From: Bacteroidales bacterium
Lineage (GTDB): Bacteria; Bacteroidota; Bacteroidia; Bacteroidales; UBA932
Assembly: GCA_017437755.1 (NCBI GenBank)
Contig: JAFRXI010000043.1
Span: 62,001-126,000, forward strand
Length of the DNA: 64,000 nt
Reading direction: 5' to 3'
How positions within the stretch are numbered: position 1 is the stretch's first letter; each line of letters begins with the position of its first letter. Both the position numbers and the translations under genes were made by a program. Positions 60,060-64,000 of this stretch are shown piece after piece. Below the pieces are notes generated by a model that had not been told where the DNA came from, ran no database searches, and saw nothing but the letters and a program-made list of their open reading frames with translations.

Positions 60060-62525
60060 TTATTTCAACAAATTAAGCCATGAAGGAACTGTACCCAGGC
60101 GCTTTTTGAGCTGGGCTTCGTAAAGGGATTCGGGTTCCACCGCAGTGCCGTGGGACTCATCCACCTTGGTCTGGGAAGAGAGGAAGTCGCATGCCTCCCC
60201 GTGGAATCCCACCACAACCGGAGGAAGCATCTTCCACCACTTGCTGGAGGTCTTCCACCAATCCCACGTCCCGCTGAATGGAGTGGTGGAATTGAAATTC
60301 CATATCACCAGGTCGCCAAGGTGGTTGGGAACCTGCGCCTCGTCACCGCCCTGGCGGAATTGCATCCAGCCTCCGGTGCAGCAGTCCACAAGGGTGGCCC
60401 TGGGCTGGGTTGCATGGGCCTCGAAGCAGGAATCGTTGCCCCATATGTTCCTCCAGAGCACGGTTCCCATGCTGGGCTTGGAAACGCCGGTAGCATGGTA
60501 CTGTCCGGTTCCTTCCCTCCAGGTGGAGGTGCCGGTGAGATTCCCGCTGGAATGGTCATAAACCTTTCCGATGAAAACCCTGGAAGACTGCTGGGCACGT
60601 ATGGATGAATGGCCGCGGTTGCCGTTTATCTCCAAGTCATAGGCTGAGACGCAGGCCGAATTGGTTATGGTACACGCCTCGCTGACAGAAGTGAAACGGA
60701 CCCTGCGGAGCCAGCCGTCGGTGATGCGCGTCATGGCAAGCGGCTTGTAAGCCCCGTCGTCCTGCCATGATCCGTGATGCACGAAATTGTCCTTTGCGTT
60801 CCCCTTGAAAGTCAGGTCCTCGACTCCGACCCTCTCATAATGGGGATATTTCTGTATGGTCCATCCCCACCTGCTCTCAACGGCGTGCATGATGGGTTCC
60901 TTGAAAGTCACGGTGCTGCCGCTCACCGACACCACCTTGTGATAGTCGTACACCTGCACGCCCGTCTGGATAATGTTTGTCATGGTGGACTCGGCGCTGT
61001 AGGGCGAGAGTTCCTGCGCAACGAATGCGGCGTCGTTGTTCACCACCGAGAGGCATACCCAGTCGCCCGGAGCGATTCCGGAAGCGGAAGCCACTTCCAC
61101 GCTGAAAGCCCCCCTGGCGGCATCGGCCGTAACCTTGGTGAGTTCCGAAAGGCCCGAGTTGTGCTTGAGTTCCAGCATTACCGGGGAACTGTACAGGGCG
61201 TCGCTGGCGGGAAGGTTGGGCGCAGCCATCACCAGGGTGGTCTTGTCCACCCCGGCCCCCTTCACCACAAAGTCTCCGGCCCTCATCAGTATGGAACTGC
61301 TCTTTCCGTCCGTATCGTCGTCGGAAGTATGGAGGATGAACTCACCTTCAGGGAAATACAGTATCGCCCTGGCGGAAGGATTGTGGACGGCTCCGGCGCC
61401 TATCGCTGCCTGGTAAGCCTTTATCACGGCCTCCCTGTCGGACTTGCCGTCATTGGGCACGGCGCCGTAATCCATCACGTTGTAAACCGTATAACCAAGC
61501 TCAAAGGCATCGGCCGGCACGCTCTCGCCGTGATTGAAACCGGCATAGGAATAATCCAGGAGCATTTCATTGCTGCCGTCGAGCCAGTCGTCCCAGGTCT
61601 TGCATCCGGTCTTGCCGTCATTCGCCGCGGTCGAGAGTACAAATCCGAGCGAAACCTTCCTCATGTATCCCTTGGTGGAGACGGCCAGGATAACGACCTC
61701 TCCGGCAGAACCGTCCTCCCCGGCCGACGGGGCCGTAATCGACAGTTCGCTGTCGGTAAGCGTGACGATCCAGCCCTCAGGGGCGCGGATTATGGCATCC
61801 GAAACCTCGGAAAGCACTGCTGGAAACACCTGGGTCTCACCAAGATGGATTGTCTGTCCCTCCTTGAACCCCTTGATCTCAAGGAAGAAGGAATTGAGTA
61901 CCGGAACCTTTACCGTACGGCCGTCCTGAAGGGTAAACGTCATTTCCGACGACAATGCGTCATACACTACATTCTTGAAAAAAGAGGAGGTTCCGGCCAC
62001 GGAAGCTCCGTCGGTGGCGCTGATCGGCTTACCTGCCGAATCAGTCACAGCCTCCCAGGAGGAACCGCCGTCCATGGATACCTCCCAGAAACCGTCGGAA
62101 GATATCCTTACCTGAGGCGTGGCCCCGTCGTGGTTTCCCACCGGTGCGGCACCGCTAATCAGGTCGAAAGTGGTTCCCCCGTCCACCGAGATTACCCAGC
62201 GTCCGTCCTTGTCCACACCGATTACCGGGACAATGGCAGCGGCATCCTTCCCGAAGGTTACCTTGACGGTTGTCCCGTCGCTGAGTTCCAGCTCATAACC
62301 ATGCTCGACACTCTTGTGGCCCACGATGATTATATTCCCTTCCCGGAGGAATTTTCCGGCAGCTATGGCATTGGAATTCGCCGATGCCACCGCATCCTCC
62401 AGCTGGTCGAGGCTTGCCGAAAGCTTGTCCATGCGGTCCTCCAGCGAGGAGGTGTCAACGCAGGAAAGCACCGTGCAAAGCATCGTCGCAGCCGCGAGGA
62501 ATGATTTGATTCTGAATACTTTCAT
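60060..62525 (-). CDS. DUF4988 lipoprotein, candidate polysaccharide lyase (DUF4955/PL29-like)
   Basis: 821 residues. Lipobox VLSC (cysteine about residue 22), then the DUF4988 coiled coil (SLEDRMDKLSASLDQLEDAV). Repeats like those of its neighbour follow (VDKDGRWVISVDGGTTFDL; SSDGFWEVSMDGGSSWEAV). The catalytic-looking half begins about 340: YTVYNVMDYGAVPNDGKSDREAVIKAYQAA is the start of a pectate-lyase-type beta-helix, then GAGVDKTTLVM, EDLTFKGNAKDNFVHHGSW, RRVRFTSVSEACTI. As I recall, the founding PL29 chondroitin lyase of B. thetaiotaomicron shares this architecture. Its ATG overlaps the sulfatase stop (ATGA), tying lyase and sulfatase into one glycan pathway. Confidence 0.83.
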   Translation of the reverse strand: MKVFRIKSFLAAATMLCTVLSCVDTSSLEDRMDKLSASLDQLEDAVASANSNAIAAGKFLREGNIIIVGHKSVEHGYELELSDGTTVKVTFGKDAAAIVPVIGVDKDGRWVISVDGGTTFDLISGAAPVGNHDGATPQVRISSDGFWEVSMDGGSSWEAVTDSAGKPISATDGASVAGTSSFFKNVVYDALSSEMTFTLQDGRTVKVPVLNSFFLEIKGFKEGQTIHLGETQVFPAVLSEVSDAIIRAPEGWIVTLTDSELSITAPSAGEDGSAGEVVILAVSTKGYMRKVSLGFVLSTAANDGKTGCKTWDDWLDGSNEMLLDYSYAGFNHGESVPADAFELGYTVYNVMDYGAVPNDGKSDREAVIKAYQAAIGAGAVHNPSARAILYFPEGEFILHTSDDDTDGKSSSILMRAGDFVVKGAGVDKTTLVMAAPNLPASDALYSSPVMLELKHNSGLSELTKVTADAARGAFSVEVASASGIAPGDWVCLSVVNNDAAFVAQELSPYSAESTMTNIIQTGVQVYDYHKVVSVSGSTVTFKEPIMHAVESRWGWTIQKYPHYERVGVEDLTFKGNAKDNFVHHGSWQDDGAYKPLAMTRITDGWLRRVRFTSVSEACTITNSACVSAYDLEINGNRGHSSIRAQQSSRVFIGKVYDHSSGNLTGTSTWREGTGQYHATGVSKPSMGTVLWRNIWGNDSCFEAHATQPRATLVDCCTGGWMQFRQGGDEAQVPNHLGDLVIWNFNSTTPFSGTWDWWKTSSKWWKMLPPVVVGFHGEACDFLSSQTKVDESHGTAVEPESLYEAQLKKRLGTVPSWLNLLK

Positions 62526-64000
62526 ATCTGTTCCAATATTTTATCCAATATATTGTCCCTGTACCAGGGGTCATTGCTTTCCTCAAGCTTTTTCCGGAGC
62601 TGGGCGCAAAGCGTCTGGAAAAGCTCCGGGTTCTCCTCCCTCGGGAGGGGATGCATCTGATAAGGATCGGCCAGGTCGTCGAAAATCATTATTCCGTCCA
62701 GGCTGAAATCCCTTTTTACGGATATCTCCATCGTATGTCCGGCCGTCCTTATTCCCCTCGCCACCGGGAAGAAGCTCCTGTAAAGGCCGTCGGCATCCGG
62801 TTCCCCGTTGACATTGCGGAGGTACAGCGCAGCCTCAGGACGCTCCCCTTCCCCACTCATGAACACAGCGGAAAGGTCCTGTCCTTCAACCGTTTCCGGA
62901 ACCCTGGCACCGGCAAGGGACAGAAGGGTGGGCATTATGTCCACCGACGACAGCAGCACCGGATCGGTCCTGTGCGACAGCCGGCCGGGATACCTTATGA
63001 TGAAAGGTACGTTGAACGACTCGGTCCAGATTGAATTCTTGGGATCGTCCACGGAATGGCTGCACATAGTCTCACCATGGTCCGAGGTGAAGACCACTAT
63101 CGTATTCCGGTCGAGTCCCTGTGCCCGGAGTTCTTCCAGTATCCGGCCGAAGCCCCTGTCAACCGCGGTTACATTGGCAAAGTATTCCCTTGCCGACGGC
63201 GCCTTGGACATTGTTGTATCGGCATTCGGCCTTCGGTAGAGTTCAGTCAGCGACATTCCGGAATAAAGTGCGTAATCCTCTGCCACACAGTCGGTTTCGG
63301 GATTGGAGTACGGGCTGTGGGGAGGATTGTAGGCCACGCAGAGGAAGAACGGGCGCTTCCTGTCACGCGTACGTAGGAATTCCAGGGCCTTGCCGGTCTC
63401 ATGTTCAACCGAGAATTCATGCGGATCGTGGCGGACGCCGTCCGTATCCCAGTAATGGGGATTCCTGTGCTCGTCGAAGGTCCCATAGGAATACCACCAG
63501 GAAAAGCCGTGGCGGCGCTCCGGCGGGGTATATGCGTCCCACTCAGGGTTGCGGGAACTGACATAGCTTCCCGGATTGGCCGGATCGTTCTTCATGGGGA
63601 CCTCGGCATGGAGCTTACCTATATAGGCGCACTCGTATCCTTCGGAAGACAGCACGTCGGATATGCATACGGCATCGGGACGGAGGGTATTCTCCGGTCT
63701 CAGCGCCATGCAGTTGGAGTAAATCCCGTTGCGGCCGGGATACATTCCGGTGAGGAACATCCCCCTGTAGGGACTGGAAAGGGGACAGGTGGACATGGCC
63801 CTTGTCAGCACCAGAGATTCCCGGGCGAAAGCGTCCAGATTCGGTGTTACAACCGGATCGGCCACCCAAGGCTGTGCGCCGGCGAACTCCGGAGAATCCC
63901 AGAAAGCCATGGCGCTGCAACGGAACTGGTCGGGAAAAACGTAAACTATATTGGGACGTTTCTCCTGCCCCGTGCACGATACGGCAAGCAGTCCGATCGA
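62522..64000 (-). CDS. Sulfatase lipoprotein (start lies beyond the window)
   Basis: 493 codons are present; the frame stays open to the window edge. The visible 5' end encodes LLAVSCTGQEKRPNIVYVFPDQFRCSAMAF (in short motifs), so the true N-terminus is a lipoprotein signal just to the right. Catalytic motif S-S-P-Y-R in CPLSSPYRGMFLTG; metal ligands D-Q in FPDQFR and D-H in VFTSDHGETMCSH. The residue to be oxidised is serine. It removes sulfate from a glycan; position with a PL29-like lyase suggests a glycosaminoglycan-type substrate. An internal ATG at 63910 would delete the first metal site and is rejected. Confidence 0.94.
   Translation of the reverse strand, partial: SIGLLAVSCTGQEKRPNIVYVFPDQFRCSAMAFWDSPEFAGAQPWVADPVVTPNLDAFARESLVLTRAMSTCPLSSPYRGMFLTGMYPGRNGIYSNCMALRPENTLRPDAVCISDVLSSEGYECAYIGKLHAEVPMKNDPANPGSYVSSRNPEWDAYTPPERRHGFSWWYSYGTFDEHRNPHYWDTDGVRHDPHEFSVEHETGKALEFLRTRDRKRPFFLCVAYNPPHSPYSNPETDCVAEDYALYSGMSLTELYRRPNADTTMSKAPSAREYFANVTAVDRGFGRILEELRAQGLDRNTIVVFTSDHGETMCSHSVDDPKNSIWTESFNVPFIIRYPGRLSHRTDPVLLSSVDIMPTLLSLAGARVPETVEGQDLSAVFMSGEGERPEAALYLRNVNGEPDADGLYRSFFPVARGIRTAGHTMEISVKRDFSLDGIMIFDDLADPYQMHPLPREENPELFQTLCAQLRKKLEESNDPWYRDNILDKILEQI

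Noticed and set aside
60774-62504. 576-codon open frame opposite the lyase gene
   Set aside because: It lies wholly antisense to a clear lipoprotein gene, lacks any domain pattern, and is explained by the codon bias of the real gene. The same holds for other long opposite-strand frames (for example 1387-2109 and 10228-11169).
63910-63912. ATG 63910 as the start of the right-hand sulfatase
   Set aside because: The frame continues upstream and encodes the PNIVYVFPDQ metal site and a lipobox, so the real start is outside the window.
1-64000. CRISPR arrays, tRNA/rRNA genes, insertion sequences, prophage
   Set aside because: No repeat-spacer pattern, cloverleaf, transposase or integrase was found, and all gaps are short and accounted for.

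Overview
The window is a stretch of a Bacteroidota chromosome, most likely order Bacteroidales and probably gut-associated. The evidence is SusC/SusD pairs, DUF4988 lipoproteins, an N-succinylornithine-type carbamoyltransferase, DUF4301/DUF5606/GSCFA/PUR-type genes, a Na+-pumping methylmalonyl-CoA decarboxylase, and promoters of the Bacteroides form (TTTG, about 19-20 nt, TAnnTTTG). Base composition is GC-rich (high 50s percent by eye) except in the short AT-rich intergenic spaces. An Alistipes/Rikenellaceae-like source would fit, but the genus cannot be fixed from sequence alone. No tRNA, rRNA, CRISPR, insertion sequence or prophage was seen, and no gene-free stretch exceeds 300 bases.

Layout. 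(1) 1-8420: a polysaccharide utilisation locus reading leftward (SusC, SusD, a sulfatase cut by the window edge). It is divergent from a propeller sensor joined directly to an AraC DNA-binding domain. (2) 8487-12563: glpABC, anaerobic glycerol-3-phosphate dehydrogenase. (3) 12569-18153, leftward: nusB, yajC, ybbR-like, coaE, DUF5606, rimO and a lipoprotein. (4) 18247-27204: PUR-domain protein, nadE and a small secreted protein, then zapB-like/zapA, a probable 6S RNA, rny, dsbD-like and a 5'-nucleotidase. (5) 27191-35640: an outer-membrane protein, GSCFA and ffh; a small AraC protein against a lipoprotein; then recF, DUF721, pdxB and DUF4301 reading leftward. (6) 35734-41233: a TPR protein, yebC, and the four-gene sodium pump mmdA-oadG-biotin carrier-mmdB. 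(7) 41267-49433: a complete arginine pathway from glutamate (GNAT, argG, C, D, F', B, E, H) behind a leader that encodes a 14-residue peptide ending in R-V-R-R. (8) 49447-54366: an RND pump with a convergent membrane LytTR regulator. (9) 54542-57815: a compact operon of GT8 glycosyltransferase, acyltransferase, small lipoprotein and radical SAM/SPASM enzyme. (10) 57812-64000, leftward: a sulfatase cut by the edge and two DUF4988 lipoproteins, one resembling a polysaccharide lyase.

Together the genes describe an anaerobic glycan degrader. Sulfated polysaccharides are captured and desulfated at the surface. Succinate-derived methylmalonyl-CoA is decarboxylated to pump sodium. Arginine is made through probably succinylated intermediates. 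The most interesting items are the rSAM/lipoprotein/GT8/acyltransferase operon, the arginine leader peptide with mutually exclusive pairing segments, the glycine at the specificity position of the carbamoyltransferase, the one-component propeller-AraC sensor, and a perfect 10-bp inverted repeat that brackets the lytTR promoter.
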